Source: Flexistipes sp.
Lineage (GTDB): Bacteria > Chrysiogenota > Deferribacteres > Deferribacterales > Flexistipitaceae
Assembly: GCF_036172515.1 (NCBI RefSeq)
Contig: NZ_JAXKVW010000003.1
Coordinates: 154,243 to 218,242, forward strand
Length of the DNA stretch: 64,000 nt
Reading direction: 5' to 3'
The position numbers and the translations under genes were made by a program. This document shows, piece after piece, positions 1 to 10,371 of this stretch; position 1 is the stretch's first letter, and each line of letters opens with the position of its first letter. The notes below the pieces were generated by a model. That model saw nothing but the letters and a program-made list of their open reading frames with translations, was not told the DNA's origin and searched no databases.

Positions 1-535
1 TTCCAATAATCGTCATTATTGCGGATGCCGCTGTCATATCACCAAGTGAGACAAGAGTGGCAGGGTTCTTGACAATAATGCCGACCTCCTTCAAACCTAT
101 CAATGCTATAAAAAGACCTATGCCACCTGCCGTGGCCAGTTTAAGGGATTCTGGGATGGAATAGACAATGACTTCCCTTATCCTGGCAACGGTGAGGATA
201 AGAAATATTACACCTGAGATGAAAACTGCTCCGAGAGCTGTCTGCCAGGAATAACCCATCTGACCTACAACTGTGAACGCGAAATAAGCGTTCAAACCCA
301 TACCTGGAGCCAGCGCAAAAGGATAATTGGCGAACAGCCCCATGAAAATAGTACTGAAACCTGCCGCAATAACCGTTGCCAGCATTACAGCTCCAAAATC
401 CATTCCGGTTTTGGAAAGTATTGCAGGGTTTACAAAAATGATATAAGCCATGGTCATAAAAGTAGTAATACCTGCGATAATTTCGGTTTTTACGTTGGTG
501 TTGTGTTCGGAAAACTTGAATAAACGTTCTAACAT
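1..535 (-). CDS. NCS2-family purine permease, 5' part (runs off window)
   Basis: Reading the minus strand from the ATG at 535 gives 178 uninterrupted codons to the window edge, so the C-terminal part is missing. The product starts MLERLFKFSEHNTNVKTEII and continues with hydrophobic helices. It contains the GITTFMTMAYIIFVNPAIL region and an ALAPGMGLNAYFAF segment, both typical of the AzgA/PbuG branch of NCS2 transporters (adenine, guanine or hypoxanthine uptake by proton symport in the inner membrane). An AGAGGG ribosome site precedes the ATG. The exact purine cannot be told from sequence. The leader is only about 30 nt, too short for a purine riboswitch. Confidence 0.85.
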   Translation of the reverse strand, partial: MLERLFKFSEHNTNVKTEIIAGITTFMTMAYIIFVNPAILSKTGMDFGAVMLATVIAAGFSTIFMGLFANYPFALAPGMGLNAYFAFTVVGQMGYSWQTALGAVFISGVIFLILTVARIREVIVYSIPESLKLATAGGIGLFIALIGLKEVGIIVKNPATLVSLGDMTAASAIMTIIG

Positions 536-570
536 AATATAACCCTCTTATCATATTTTTATGTAATTTT

Positions 571-599
571 TGTTTATCCCCGGCGGATGAATATGTCAA
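571..599 (-). promoter_or_regulatory. Sigma-70-type promoter of the NCS2 permease
   Basis: On the minus strand TTGACA (594-599) and TAAACA (571-576) are separated by 17 bp. Transcription would start about 30 nt upstream of the permease ATG at 535. The -35 box is a perfect match and the -10 box matches 4 of 6. Confidence 0.6.
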
Positions 600-764
600 T
601 ACTTTTAGATATTGGCAACTTCATATTTTTTAATATTTACACTAACTTAATTTAATAAGGAGATAATGAGATGGTCAAATAATGAAGTGGTGAGAGGGTT
701 AAAGGGCTGAGTTACAAGGGGCAAGGTGATTGAGAGGGTTGATAAAGTTGAATAAAATATTAGC

Positions 765-957
765 TCAAGTTTCGCACTTGCACCTATTGAAAGTCTTTGT
801 TCACCCTGTTAAATATCAGCTTCGCTGATTGCCTGTGGCATTTAACAGGGCAGGGAGTGATAACGACGAAGCAATCTCCATACTTTTCTTATTTTGAGAT
901 TGCCACAAGCCTGTTTTCACAGGGTTTCGCAATGACACAGAGAAGTGCGAAACTTGA
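765..957. repeat. Palindromic intergenic repeat with 15-bp perfect terminal inverted repeats
   Basis: TCAAGTTTCGCACTT at 765-779 is repeated exactly inverted at 943-957. Nested inside are CCCTGTTAAAT (804-814) pairing with ATTTAACAGGG (840-850), a small ATCAGC/GCTGAT hairpin, and GCAATCTC (871-878) pairing with GAGATTGC (896-903). The GAAGCAATCTC and GAGATTGCCAC words resemble dispersed palindromic repeats common in anaerobic Gram-negative genomes. There is no coding capacity. It could be a MITE or a REP-like element. Confidence 0.65.
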
Positions 958-1232
958 TATTAGTGTTAAGCGGTAAGTTTGCTTGAATTAATAACTATAA
1001 ATTACCAGGAATAACCAAACTTTCATCAGCCTTGAACCTGGACAGTCTCTACTACCCAAAAAGGCTTAACTAACTCAGATACTTCCGACTGGTGCATATA
1101 AATGTGTAAATTTTGGATGTTGCAATTGGTAGATTTTTGCTGCACTTGAATTGAAGCGATATAAAAATTGTCTTTTAAATTCTTATGAGATGTTGTAAAT
1201 TTAGATAAAAATCGTTTTGGAAAGGTTGATTT

Positions 1233-3614
1233 ATGCGTTTAATTATTGACGGTCATTCAGTTGCATACAGGGTATATTATAAAACTCCCAAGCTTACGAA
1301 CACTAGGGGAGTACCGACATCAGTGGTTCATACTTTTCTGAATATTCTGCTGAGTCTTAAGGAAGAGCTCAATCCTGAGGAAATGATCGTGACTTTTGAT
1401 TCAAAAGGCAAAACAGAGCGTCACGGCATGGATGAGGAATATAAAGCAAACAGACAGCCCGCTCCCGAGGATCTCATACCTCAGATTGAAATGCTTAAAA
1501 ATGTTATTCCGCTGCTGGGTGTGAATGTTTTTGCAAAAGAGGGAGTTGAGGCTGATGATATTATTTTTACCCTGTCTGAGGATTGTGAGGATGACGTTTA
1601 TATAGTTACCAAAGATAAGGACATATATCAGCTTGTTAATGACAGAGTTAAGATTTACGATTATCAGAATAATAAGGTAATCAGTGTAAAAGAAGTAGTT
1701 GATAAATTCGAAGTTACTCCGGAACAGATCCCTGACTTCCTGGCGCTTGTGGGCGATTCTTCTGATAATATCCCCGGTGTGAAAGGTATCGGTCCTAAGA
1801 CTGCAGCTCCTTTACTTAAGAAATACGGGAGTCTGGAGAATATCTATAAGCATCTTGATGATTTGAAATCCTCAGTGAGGGATAAACTGGAAAAATACAG
1901 GGATGACGCTTTCTTAAGCAAAGAATTGACTGAGCCCATCAGAACTGAAATTGAATTTGATAAAAGTGAAAGATTCGATGAAAGCAGTCTTTTGGAGTTT
2001 CTGGAAAAATACGAGCTGAATCAGATAAAACAAAGGCTTTTCGGCAAAAACGAAAATGTAGATCTGGGCAACGGTGATGTCGGCAAACCTGACTTAGCAG
2101 CTTTCGTGGAAGGTTCGTTTTATACGGCTGATTCACACAACTACAATGTAGAAAAAGATTACAAAAAAGCTTCACAGGCTAAATATGTTTTTTCATACAA
2201 GAACATATATAAACATCTTCAATCGCCTGTAAAAGGTGTCCTTGATCTGGAGATAATTTCCTGGCTCAACGATCCGGATTCCGGCGGCATAAAAAAACAG
2301 AAGGAAGAGGATGTCAGTGCATTTTTGAAAAGACTGAATGAGCAGGCGGAAAGTATTTATACAGAATTTAAAAAGAATGATTTTGAAGATGTGTATGAAA
2401 ATATAGAAGTTGCTACAGCCGAGGTTTTGGCCTGTATGGAGCTTGACGGTATCAAACTCAGCAGAGAAAAGTTGAAAGCAGTTGATGATGAGCTTGCAAG
2501 TGAATTGAGTCGGATTGAGGGGAAAATATTTTCAGCATTGAATAAGGAAATCAATCTCAATTCGCCTAAACAGCTTTCTGAAGTTTTGTTTGATGAGCTT
2601 GGTATAAAACCATACAAAAAAACAAAAACGGGATATTCCACCAACGAAGAATCACTGAAAAATCTAATTATAATGAATCCCGGATATGCAGAGCTTCTGG
2701 AGTTGATACTGACACACAGAGAGTATTCAAAATTAAAAAACACCTATACAGGGAAACTCGGTGACTATGTAAACTCAAAGACCGGCCGTGTTCATTCAAC
2801 TTTTAACCAGGTAGGTACAGCTACAGGGCGTCTCTCATCCTCCAATCCGAATTTGCAGAATATACCCCAAAGGGGGAAAATCGCTTCCAGGGTGAGGTCA
2901 GCTTTCATACCGGAGGAGGATTATTCGCTTATCTCTTTCGACTATTCCCAAATTGAGCTGAGGCTTCTGGCACATCTATCAGGTGATAAAACATTATTGG
3001 AAGCTTATGAAGCGGATGCGGATATACACAAAAAAACTGCCGCTTCCATTTTTAACATCGATGAAAAGGATGTTGACAGTAATTTAAGAAGGATTGCAAA
3101 GGCGGTGAATTTTGGTATTATTTATGGGCTGAGCCCTTACGGTCTGGCCAGAGATACCGGGGTAAGCCAAAAGGAAGCCAAAGAGTTTATTGATAAATAT
3201 TTTAAATTGTACCCTAAGGTTGATTCATATATCAAAGATGCTTTAAAACGTGCCAAAGAGCAGGGTTATACAGAAACACTTTTTGGAAGAAAACGTTTTG
3301 TCAAAGAACTTTCAAGCAAAAACAAAGCTCTGAGCAGCAGAGCGGAGAGAATTGCAATAAATGCACCGATACAGGGATCTGCAGCTGATATTATAAAAAA
3401 GGCAATGCTTGATACGTTTGCATATCTTGCAGATAAAAATGTTAACGGCAGACTTATACTTCAGGTTCACGATGAACTGATTTTTGAAATTAAAGATGGT
3501 GAAGTGGATACAGTGTTTCATAAACTCAAAGATATAATGGAAAAAATCGTTCATTTGGATGTCAATATGAGTGTTAAAGGGAAGATCGGCAAAGATTTGG
3601 GGGCATTGAAATAA
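1233..3614 (+). CDS. polA: DNA polymerase I
   Basis: Family A DNA polymerase of 793 residues that fills gaps and removes primers in replication and repair. The N-terminal 5'-3' exonuclease is intact: Asp7, the EGVEADDI and DKDIYQLV motifs, and GDSSDNIPG at about 174 with the following helix-hairpin-helix. The middle is short and lacks recognisable 3'-5' exonuclease motifs, so proofreading is probably absent, as in Taq polymerase. Polymerase motifs are complete: motif A with Asp570, motif B RRIAKAVNFGIIYG (619-632), and motif C QVHDELIFE from 744. Phe627 is at the position that excludes dideoxynucleotides in E. coli Pol I. GGAAAGG at 1219-1225 supports this ATG. Confidence 0.97.
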   Translation: MRLIIDGHSVAYRVYYKTPKLTNTRGVPTSVVHTFLNILLSLKEELNPEEMIVTFDSKGKTERHGMDEEYKANRQPAPEDLIPQIEMLKNVIPLLGVNVFAKEGVEADDIIFTLSEDCEDDVYIVTKDKDIYQLVNDRVKIYDYQNNKVISVKEVVDKFEVTPEQIPDFLALVGDSSDNIPGVKGIGPKTAAPLLKKYGSLENIYKHLDDLKSSVRDKLEKYRDDAFLSKELTEPIRTEIEFDKSERFDESSLLEFLEKYELNQIKQRLFGKNENVDLGNGDVGKPDLAAFVEGSFYTADSHNYNVEKDYKKASQAKYVFSYKNIYKHLQSPVKGVLDLEIISWLNDPDSGGIKKQKEEDVSAFLKRLNEQAESIYTEFKKNDFEDVYENIEVATAEVLACMELDGIKLSREKLKAVDDELASELSRIEGKIFSALNKEINLNSPKQLSEVLFDELGIKPYKKTKTGYSTNEESLKNLIIMNPGYAELLELILTHREYSKLKNTYTGKLGDYVNSKTGRVHSTFNQVGTATGRLSSSNPNLQNIPQRGKIASRVRSAFIPEEDYSLISFDYSQIELRLLAHLSGDKTLLEAYEADADIHKKTAASIFNIDEKDVDSNLRRIAKAVNFGIIYGLSPYGLARDTGVSQKEAKEFIDKYFKLYPKVDSYIKDALKRAKEQGYTETLFGRKRFVKELSSKNKALSSRAERIAINAPIQGSAADIIKKAMLDTFAYLADKNVNGRLILQVHDELIFEIKDGEVDTVFHKLKDIMEKIVHLDVNMSVKGKIGKDLGALK

Positions 3615-3644
3615 AATGATTATCACTGCTGTGAAGGGTGCGAT

Positions 3645-4685
3645 ATGAGCAAAGTAAACAATATTCTGAAAGAAAACGGTGAGTTGAAAAGAGAACTCGA
3701 AGGCATTCTCGGTTTGGTCAAAGAAAATGAAGCCAAGTATGAAGGCTTTAAGGTTGTTGAATATGCTTTCTTGATGTCGGAGAATCTTGAGGATTATTCA
3801 GAGAAGCCGCTGAGATATCTTGAAGAAATCTTTTCCATTGACAGGGTTCTGCTTTTTGTAAATAACGTGGTTTTTGAAGAGGAAGTGTTCGGTGAGATTG
3901 ATTATCTGGACAATATAATTTTTACTGAAGACCGGACATTCAGATATTTTTATCTTGAGAAGAGACCGTATTGTGATTCGGGTAAAACCAATATGATAAA
4001 TGAGTTTGATTTGAAAGGTGATGATTTTGGCTCATATCTTTTTTCACCTGTAATAGAAAATAATAAAATTATCGGCAGCCTTAATTTATACAGCAAAGAT
4101 CCTTCAAGATTTGACGGGGAAAGCAGTTTTGATTTTATCAGGGATCTGTCTTTTAAGATTTCAGTTTCTCTTAGAAAAATTTATGATTCCCAAAAACTTT
4201 ACAGACAGTCCCGGGTGGACATAACGAGTAACACCTATAACACCCTTGCTATGTATGAATTTCTTAATCAAGCGCTTCACAGATATATGCGCTATGGCTG
4301 TCCTTTTGATTTTTACCTTTTTGAAATAGATGATCTTAAAAAGATTGTGGATAAATACGGTCATCGTGCAGGAGATAAATTTATAAGGGACCTGGGCGGT
4401 TTGATGAATGAAAATTTCCGTAAAAGTGATATGATCGGCAGATTTGGAAGAGATGTATTTTATCTTATTATGCCTCACAGTGACGGTTCTGTGCATGACG
4501 ATATCGTTTATAAATTTAAACAAATTATTAAGAGTGTATGCAAAGAAAATGGCTTTGATACCGATCTTGGTATGATTACAGGTCATGCTGACGCTCCGGC
4601 AATTTCCTCTTTTGCAGAAGATGAGAAGTTGCGTTCTGAAGATATTTTAAATATTGTGGATGAGCTTCTGTCCAAAAACCGATAA
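3645..4685 (+). CDS. GAF-like plus degenerate GGDEF-domain protein
   Basis: A 346-residue protein. Residues about 30-180 look like a GAF-type sensory domain and about 190-345 have a diguanylate cyclase (GGDEF) fold: FEIDDLKKIVDKYGHRAGDKF followed by FRKSDMIGRFGRDVFYLIMP. The signature that should read GGDEF/GGEEF is GRDVF at 268-272, so the second Gly and the metal-binding acidic residue are lost and cyclic-di-GMP synthesis is doubtful. It may instead bind nucleotide or act through its sensory half. No transmembrane segment is evident, so it is probably cytoplasmic. It lies 30 bp after polA and 18 bp before hisD, probably co-transcribed. AAGGG precedes the ATG. Confidence 0.8.
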   Translation: MSKVNNILKENGELKRELEGILGLVKENEAKYEGFKVVEYAFLMSENLEDYSEKPLRYLEEIFSIDRVLLFVNNVVFEEEVFGEIDYLDNIIFTEDRTFRYFYLEKRPYCDSGKTNMINEFDLKGDDFGSYLFSPVIENNKIIGSLNLYSKDPSRFDGESSFDFIRDLSFKISVSLRKIYDSQKLYRQSRVDITSNTYNTLAMYEFLNQALHRYMRYGCPFDFYLFEIDDLKKIVDKYGHRAGDKFIRDLGGLMNENFRKSDMIGRFGRDVFYLIMPHSDGSVHDDIVYKFKQIIKSVCKENGFDTDLGMITGHADAPAISSFAEDEKLRSEDILNIVDELLSKNR

Positions 4686-4703
4686 ATATCCGGCAGGTGG
4701 TGT

Positions 4704-5969
4704 ATGATAATTGACAAGAACAGCGATAAACTTAACAAAATTCTTAACAGGGGAGAACTTTTCGACGAGAAATATTTGTCCATAGTGATGGATATACTGA
4801 AAGATGTAAGAATCAACGGCGATAAAGCTGTAAAATCGTATACAAAGAAGTTTGATAATCATGATTTGAATGAAAGCTATGTAATTGGCGTGGATGAACT
4901 GAAGTCATCTTTTGATAAACTGGAGAGCGGATTGAAAAATTCGCTGATAAAGGCTGAAAAGTCCATCCGTTTTTATCATGAAAAACAGATGGAGAAGACG
5001 TGGCTTATTAACGGGAATAACGGGATCATTCTCGGTCAGAAAATCAGCCCTGTTGAAAATGTCGGGATATATGTTCCCGGCGGCAAAGCGGTTTATCCCT
5101 CGTCAGTTTTGATGAACAGTGTCCCGGCAAATGTTGCAGGTGTGGAAAACATTGTAATGTCAACTCCTGCTGCACACGGCAAAATTCAGGAAAGTGTTTT
5201 GGCTGCGGCGTATCTCGGTGGAGTTAAAAAGGTGTATAAAATAGGCGGTGCTCAGGCTGTGGCAGCCATGGCATATGGGACTGAAACGGTTGAAAAAGTG
5301 GACAAAATTGTAGGGCCTGGTAATATATTTGTTGCTTTGGCTAAAAAGCTTGTTTTCGGTTTTGTGGATATTGACATGATTGCCGGCCCGAGTGAGATAA
5401 CAATAATCGCCGATGAATCTGCCCGTCCTCAATTCGTTGCAGCTGACATGCTCAGTCAGGCCGAACACGATGAGATGGCTTCATCTGTTTTAATTACCGA
5501 TTCAAAAGCGTTGGCTGAAAGCGTAAATGCTGAATTGAAAAAACAGTTGGGCGAATTGCCGAGAAAAGATATAGCGGAGGCTTCTTTAAAGGATTTTGGT
5601 GCCATTGTATTGGTTGAAAACCTTGAAGAGGCTGCAGAGGTTTCTGATAAGATTGCTCCTGAACATTTGGAATTGTGCGTGGCAAACCCTTACGAACTGA
5701 TGTTTAAAGTACGGAATGCCGGAGCAATTTTTCTGGGGCATTATACACCTGAAGCTGTCGGTGATTACATTGCCGGGCCCAATCATACTCTGCCAACCGG
5801 AGGTTCGGCTCGATTTTTTTCACCTTTGGGTGCATATGATTTTCTTAAAAGAAGCAGCATTGTAAATTTTTCCAAAGATGCTTTGAGAGAATGCGCTGAA
5901 GATGTTATGGGCATTGCAAACAGTGAAGAACTAACAGCTCATGCCAAATCTGTGAAAGTCCGCATTTAA
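4704..5969 (+). CDS. hisD: Histidinol dehydrogenase
   Basis: Catalyses the last two steps of histidine synthesis, oxidising L-histidinol to L-histidine with NAD+. At 421 residues it has the normal length. The family signature [17 protein letters not shown] is present. The expected zinc ligands can be placed at Gln252, His255, Asp354 and His413, and the catalytic Glu320-His321 pair sits in APEHLEL. A GGCAGGTGG ribosome site precedes the ATG. It is not beside other his genes here. hisI lies 45 kb away at 51505, so the pathway genes are scattered. Confidence 0.97.
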   Translation: MIIDKNSDKLNKILNRGELFDEKYLSIVMDILKDVRINGDKAVKSYTKKFDNHDLNESYVIGVDELKSSFDKLESGLKNSLIKAEKSIRFYHEKQMEKTWLINGNNGIILGQKISPVENVGIYVPGGKAVYPSSVLMNSVPANVAGVENIVMSTPAAHGKIQESVLAAAYLGGVKKVYKIGGAQAVAAMAYGTETVEKVDKIVGPGNIFVALAKKLVFGFVDIDMIAGPSEITIIADESARPQFVAADMLSQAEHDEMASSVLITDSKALAESVNAELKKQLGELPRKDIAEASLKDFGAIVLVENLEEAAEVSDKIAPEHLELCVANPYELMFKVRNAGAIFLGHYTPEAVGDYIAGPNHTLPTGGSARFFSPLGAYDFLKRSSIVNFSKDALRECAEDVMGIANSEELTAHAKSVKVRI

Positions 5970-6043
5970 TGTTTGCGGTATATTGTGAAAATTGATATGG
6001 ATTTTTTAATGATGCACTTGATTCTGGAAATTGGAGAATATAT

Positions 6044-7657
6044 ATGTCATTTATGATAAGAATATTTTATTTTGTTTTTGTGTCCGTGTTTCTGATATCC
6101 TGTTCGTCGATAAACAGCAGTCAGTTTTTTCATAATAAGAAGGCAGGTGCCGGGAATATTGCACCTGAAAATTCTTATAAAACAGGTACAGATAATATGT
6201 CAAAAACGGATAACATTTCAGGTGAACCTTTTCTGCCTGATTTTACTTTAAAAAATCTCTATAAACCTGAATTATCGGTAAAACATGCCGGTATTTTTGA
6301 CGAAAAACTGGATATTGACCCTGAAGTTAAAGAACAATCAAAATATGATATCCCCATTGTTGTTACTGAAAGAGTTAAATATTATTTAGAGTTATATGGC
6401 AGACGTTATCCCCATACGTTTCAGAAGTGGCTGAACCGGTCTTACAAATATATGTATATAGTACAGGATATTTTTCTGAAACACGGATTACCGCTTGATC
6501 TTGCATGTCTGGCTTTTGCCGAGAGCGGTTTTAATGTAGGTGCTTATTCTCATGCCGATGCAGGAGGGATGTGGCAGTTCATTGAATCCACCGGCGAGAT
6601 ATACGGTTTGAAGAATAATTTTTGGGTTGATGAGAGGAGGGATTTTGAAAAATCAACTGAGGCTGCTGCCGAACATTTAAAGTATTTGTATGAGAATCTT
6701 GGAGACTGGTTTCTTGCAATAGCTGCTTATAACGGCGGTTACTATAAAGTTGTCCAGGGAATAAGACGTTATGATACAAAAAATTTCTTTGAGTTGAAAG
6801 AGCACAGATTTTTATACAGGGAAACGGAAAATTATGTCCCCAAATTTATCGCACTTACAATACTTTATAACAATTATATGAAATACGGATTTAAAGTTCC
6901 GGATACATCGCCGCTTGTTTATGATAAGGTTACCCTTAATCAGCCGGTGAATTTATATGTCATTGCCGACAGGTTTAATATATCCGTGGAAAAGCTGAAA
7001 GAGCTTAACCCTTCGCTTAAAAAGCCTATAACCCCGCCAACAGACGGTTTTGCACTCAGAGTACCATTCGGGAAAGGCGGGATGGTGAAAGCTGCTCTTG
7101 CTGAAGGGTCTCCAAAAGATTTTCTCGGTCTGAAAATTTACAGAGCTGAAAGGGGCGAATCGGTTTGGAAAATTGCCAATAAATTTAATACATCTGTTTA
7201 TGAGTTTAAACGTTTAAACGGTATTAATTACAACAGGATAGTATATGACAGAATTGTTTTTGTCCCCAATAAAAAACTTTATACTGCCGGTTATTATGAC
7301 AGGTTTCTAAGAGAAGTCAGACCTTACGTTCCTTCTGTGTATATTGTGAAAAAAGGGGATAATCTTTATGACATAGCACACCGTTTCGGTTTGTCCCTTA
7401 ATGATCTTCTGGCTATGAATAAAGGAATAAACCCCCGTCTTATACATCCGGGGGATACTGTAGTTGTTTCCAAGAGAACAGAATTTGATTATGTCAGAGT
7501 GGCTAAAAAAGGCAGTGCAAAATATGTAGTGAGGCGTGGCGATACACTATGGGACATTGCAAAAAGATTCGGTACTTCCGTAAATAGAATTATGAGGGTG
7601 AACGGACTTGAGAATGCGAAATTAATGCCGGGAAATGTTCTTGTTGTTCCCAATTGA
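6044..7657 (+). CDS. MltD-like membrane-bound lytic transglycosylase with LysM repeats (lipoprotein)
   Basis: A 537-residue predicted outer-membrane lipoprotein. The hydrophobic signal ends in the lipobox LISC with Cys20. The SLT domain (about 135-260) carries the catalytic Glu160 in FAESGFNVGAYSHADAGG and the AAYNGG motif. It cleaves peptidoglycan glycan strands to 1,6-anhydro ends. LysM modules follow: one weak (about 300-345) and three good ones starting near 363 (YRAERGESVWKIA), 435 (YIVKKGDNLYDIA) and 494 (YVVRRGDTLWDIA). This order is that of E. coli MltD. GGAG lies 9 nt before the ATG. Confidence 0.92.
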   Translation: MSFMIRIFYFVFVSVFLISCSSINSSQFFHNKKAGAGNIAPENSYKTGTDNMSKTDNISGEPFLPDFTLKNLYKPELSVKHAGIFDEKLDIDPEVKEQSKYDIPIVVTERVKYYLELYGRRYPHTFQKWLNRSYKYMYIVQDIFLKHGLPLDLACLAFAESGFNVGAYSHADAGGMWQFIESTGEIYGLKNNFWVDERRDFEKSTEAAAEHLKYLYENLGDWFLAIAAYNGGYYKVVQGIRRYDTKNFFELKEHRFLYRETENYVPKFIALTILYNNYMKYGFKVPDTSPLVYDKVTLNQPVNLYVIADRFNISVEKLKELNPSLKKPITPPTDGFALRVPFGKGGMVKAALAEGSPKDFLGLKIYRAERGESVWKIANKFNTSVYEFKRLNGINYNRIVYDRIVFVPNKKLYTAGYYDRFLREVRPYVPSVYIVKKGDNLYDIAHRFGLSLNDLLAMNKGINPRLIHPGDTVVVSKRTEFDYVRVAKKGSAKYVVRRGDTLWDIAKRFGTSVNRIMRVNGLENAKLMPGNVLVVPN

Positions 7658-7725
7658 CAGTTTTTTATTTTATGAGAGTGTGATAGGCTGCTTCATGGAA
7701 TTTTGGAAAAAAATGTATAAAAAAC

Positions 7726-7754
7726 TTGACAAAAAAATTTAATTTGGATACTAT
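7726..7754 (+). promoter_or_regulatory. Strong sigma-70 promoter of the tRNA-tuf operon
   Basis: TTGACA (7726-7731), a 17-bp spacer and TACTAT (7749-7754). Transcription would begin just upstream of the first tRNA at 7773, as expected for a stable-RNA promoter. Confidence 0.85.
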
Positions 7755-7772
7755 CCACATCCGCTACTTATT

Positions 7773-7845
<73 letters not shown>

Positions 7846-7851
7846 TTTATA

Positions 7852-7934
7852 GGGGAGATACCCGAGTGGCCAAAGGGGGCAGACTGTAAATCTGCTGGCG
7901 TTTGCCTTCGGAGGTTCGAATCCTCCTCTCCCCA
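7852..7934 (+). tRNA. tRNA-Tyr (anticodon GTA)
   Basis: Class II tRNA with a long variable arm. The acceptor GGGGAGA pairs with TCTCCCC, and the anticodon arm GCAGA-CTGTAAA-TCTGC gives GTA. CCA is not encoded. It lies 6 nt after tRNA-Thr. Confidence 0.95.
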
Positions 7935-7939
7935 TAAAT

Positions 7940-8013
7940 GCGGGTGTAGCTCAGTTGGCTAGAGCATCAGCCTTCCAAGCTGAGGGTCGCGGGTTCGAAT
8001 CCCGTCGCCCGCT
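7940..8013 (+). tRNA. tRNA-Gly (anticodon TCC)
   Basis: The acceptor GCGGGTG pairs with CGCCCGC (one G-T pair). The anticodon arm TCAGC-CTTCCAA-GCTGA gives TCC. CCA is not encoded. Confidence 0.95.
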
Positions 8014-8030
8014 TAAATTTGAGAAGAATA

Positions 8031-8068
8031 AGACGGAGGTAGTAAAAGTGTGCCTTCGTCTATTTTTT
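8031..8068 (+). terminator. Terminator-like hairpin between tRNA-Gly and tRNA-Thr
   Basis: AGACGGAGG (8031-8039) pairs with CCTTCGTCT (8053-8061), nine pairs including one G-T, followed closely by six T (8063-8068). It could partly terminate transcription after the first three tRNAs and so lower tuf1 expression, or act as a processing site. Confidence 0.5.
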
Positions 8069-8087
8069 GTTTGTATAAAAGAAATAT

Positions 8088-8161
<74 letters not shown>

Positions 8162-8183
8162 TTAAAACAATGGAGGGAGTACT

Positions 8184-9374
<1,191 letters not shown>

Positions 9375-9380
9375 TAGATA

Positions 9381-9530
9381 ATGAGAGATATTGTGATATT
9401 GGCTTGCACTGAGTGCAAAAACAGAAACTATAATACGACGAAAAATAAAAAGACGACTACAGGTAAACTGGAATTCAGTAAATACTGCAAGCATTGCAGA
9501 AAACATACACTTCATAAAGAGACCAAATAA
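9381..9530 (+). CDS. rpmG: 50S ribosomal protein L33
   Basis: A 49-residue protein beginning [17 protein letters not shown]. It has two CxxC pairs (Cys9/Cys12 and Cys36/Cys39), so it is the zinc-binding form of L33 in the large subunit. It starts 6 nt after the tuf1 stop, and the usual order tuf-rpmG-tRNA-Trp-secE-nusG follows. It is read directly from the sequence because it is short. Confidence 0.95.
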   Translation: MRDIVILACTECKNRNYNTTKNKKTTTGKLEFSKYCKHCRKHTLHKETK

Positions 9531-9539
9531 GATATAAGT

Positions 9540-9615
9540 AGGCCAGTGGCTCAATTGGCAGAGCACCGGTCTCCAAAACCGGGGGTTGGGGGTTCGAGTC
9601 CCTCCTGGCCTGCCA
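9540..9615 (+). tRNA. tRNA-Trp (anticodon CCA)
   Basis: The acceptor AGGCCAG pairs with CTGGCCT, with discriminator G. The anticodon arm CCGGT-CTCCAAA-ACCGG gives CCA. The 3' CCA is encoded (9613-9615), unlike the four upstream tRNAs, though three bases could match by chance. It sits between rpmG and secE as in many bacteria. Confidence 0.95.
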
Positions 9616-9641
9616 TATCCTTTTTGTATTGGGAGTTCATT

Positions 9642-9824
9642 GTGGGAAAAATAACAACGTTTTTAACCGAAGTAAAAGAAGAATTAAAGAAAGTAACCTG
9701 GCCCAGCAAAGATGACACTATCGGTACAACTGCTGTAGTAATTGTGCTTGTAATTGTCATTTCCATATTTTTGGGTATAGTTGACGCCGGGCTTTCGAGA
9801 CTTTTCAATCTGTTGATAGGGTAG
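9642..9824 (+). CDS. secE: Preprotein translocase subunit SecE
   Basis: A 60-residue inner-membrane protein of the SecYEG channel, of the short single-helix type. The conserved amphipathic segment TEVKEELKKVTWPSKDD precedes one transmembrane helix (about residues 30-48). The GTG at 9642 is chosen because GGGAG lies 6 nt upstream and the frame further upstream lies inside tRNA-Trp. nusG follows within a few bases. Confidence 0.93.
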   Translation: MGKITTFLTEVKEELKKVTWPSKDDTIGTTAVVIVLVIVISIFLGIVDAGLSRLFNLLIG

Positions 9825-9828
9825 TTTG

Positions 9829-10353
9829 ATGGCTAAAGAATGGTATGTTGTTCACACATATTCCGGTTTTGAAAAGCGAGTTAAACAACTGCTGGAAGAA
9901 AAGATTAAAAATGAAAATTTATATGATGATATTGATGATGTGCTTATACCCACAGAAGATGTAGTTGAACTCAAAAAAGGAAAAAAGAAAATAAGCAAGA
10001 AAAAAACTTTTCCGGGGTATATACTTGTTCATATGGAAATGAACACCACTAACTGGCATAAGGTTAAGTCAATACCTAAAGTAACCGGCTTTGTCGGAGG
10101 GATAAACCCTGTTCCGATTCCTGAGCAGGATGTAAAAGCCATGATTGATCTGGCTAAATCACAAGCTCCACGTATGGCCGCCAAATATATGAAAGGAGAT
10201 ACCGTGGAAGTTGTCGACGGTCCTTTCTTAGGTTTTAACGGTGTAGTGGACGAAGTGAACCCTGAGAAAGAAAAAGTAAAAGTAATAGTGAGTATTTTCG
10301 GAAGACAAACACCTATTGAGCTCGACTATTTACAAGTTAAACGTGTGGGCTAA
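9829..10353 (+). CDS. nusG: Transcription termination/antitermination protein NusG
   Basis: A 174-residue protein that binds RNA polymerase and links it to the ribosome or Rho. The NGN domain begins MAKEWYVVHTYSGFEKRVKQ, and the C-terminal KOW motif is GDTVEVVDGPFLGFNGVVDE followed by VIVSIFGRQTPIELDY. The ATG at 9829 is preferred over an in-frame TTG one codon earlier, because AGGG lies at a suitable distance. It lies between secE and rplK, the standard order. Confidence 0.96.
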   Translation: MAKEWYVVHTYSGFEKRVKQLLEEKIKNENLYDDIDDVLIPTEDVVELKKGKKKISKKKTFPGYILVHMEMNTTNWHKVKSIPKVTGFVGGINPVPIPEQDVKAMIDLAKSQAPRMAAKYMKGDTVEVVDGPFLGFNGVVDEVNPEKEKVKVIVSIFGRQTPIELDYLQVKRVG

Positions 10354-10371
10354 ATTTTTGGAGGAAATGCA

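Larger units (their letters stand above)
536..1232. other. Intergenic region between the divergent permease and polA
   Basis: These 697 bp separate divergent genes. The left part holds the permease promoter and 765-957 holds a palindromic repeat. The rest (about 960-1230) is AT-rich. I see no convincing ORF, RNA gene or strong promoter there, so the polA promoter is not identified. Confidence 0.6.

Noticed and set aside
536..570. Purine riboswitch in front of the permease
   Set aside because: The predicted leader is about 30 nt, far shorter than the roughly 70-nt purine aptamer, and no three-way junction is visible.
141..599. 152-residue minus-strand open frame at the left edge
   Set aside because: It is out of frame with the clear NCS2 permease frame that starts at 535. 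Its sequence has no recognisable domain.
1152..1185. Possible polA promoter (TTGAAG ... TTTAAA)
   Set aside because: Both boxes are weak and AT-rich DNA here gives many similar matches.
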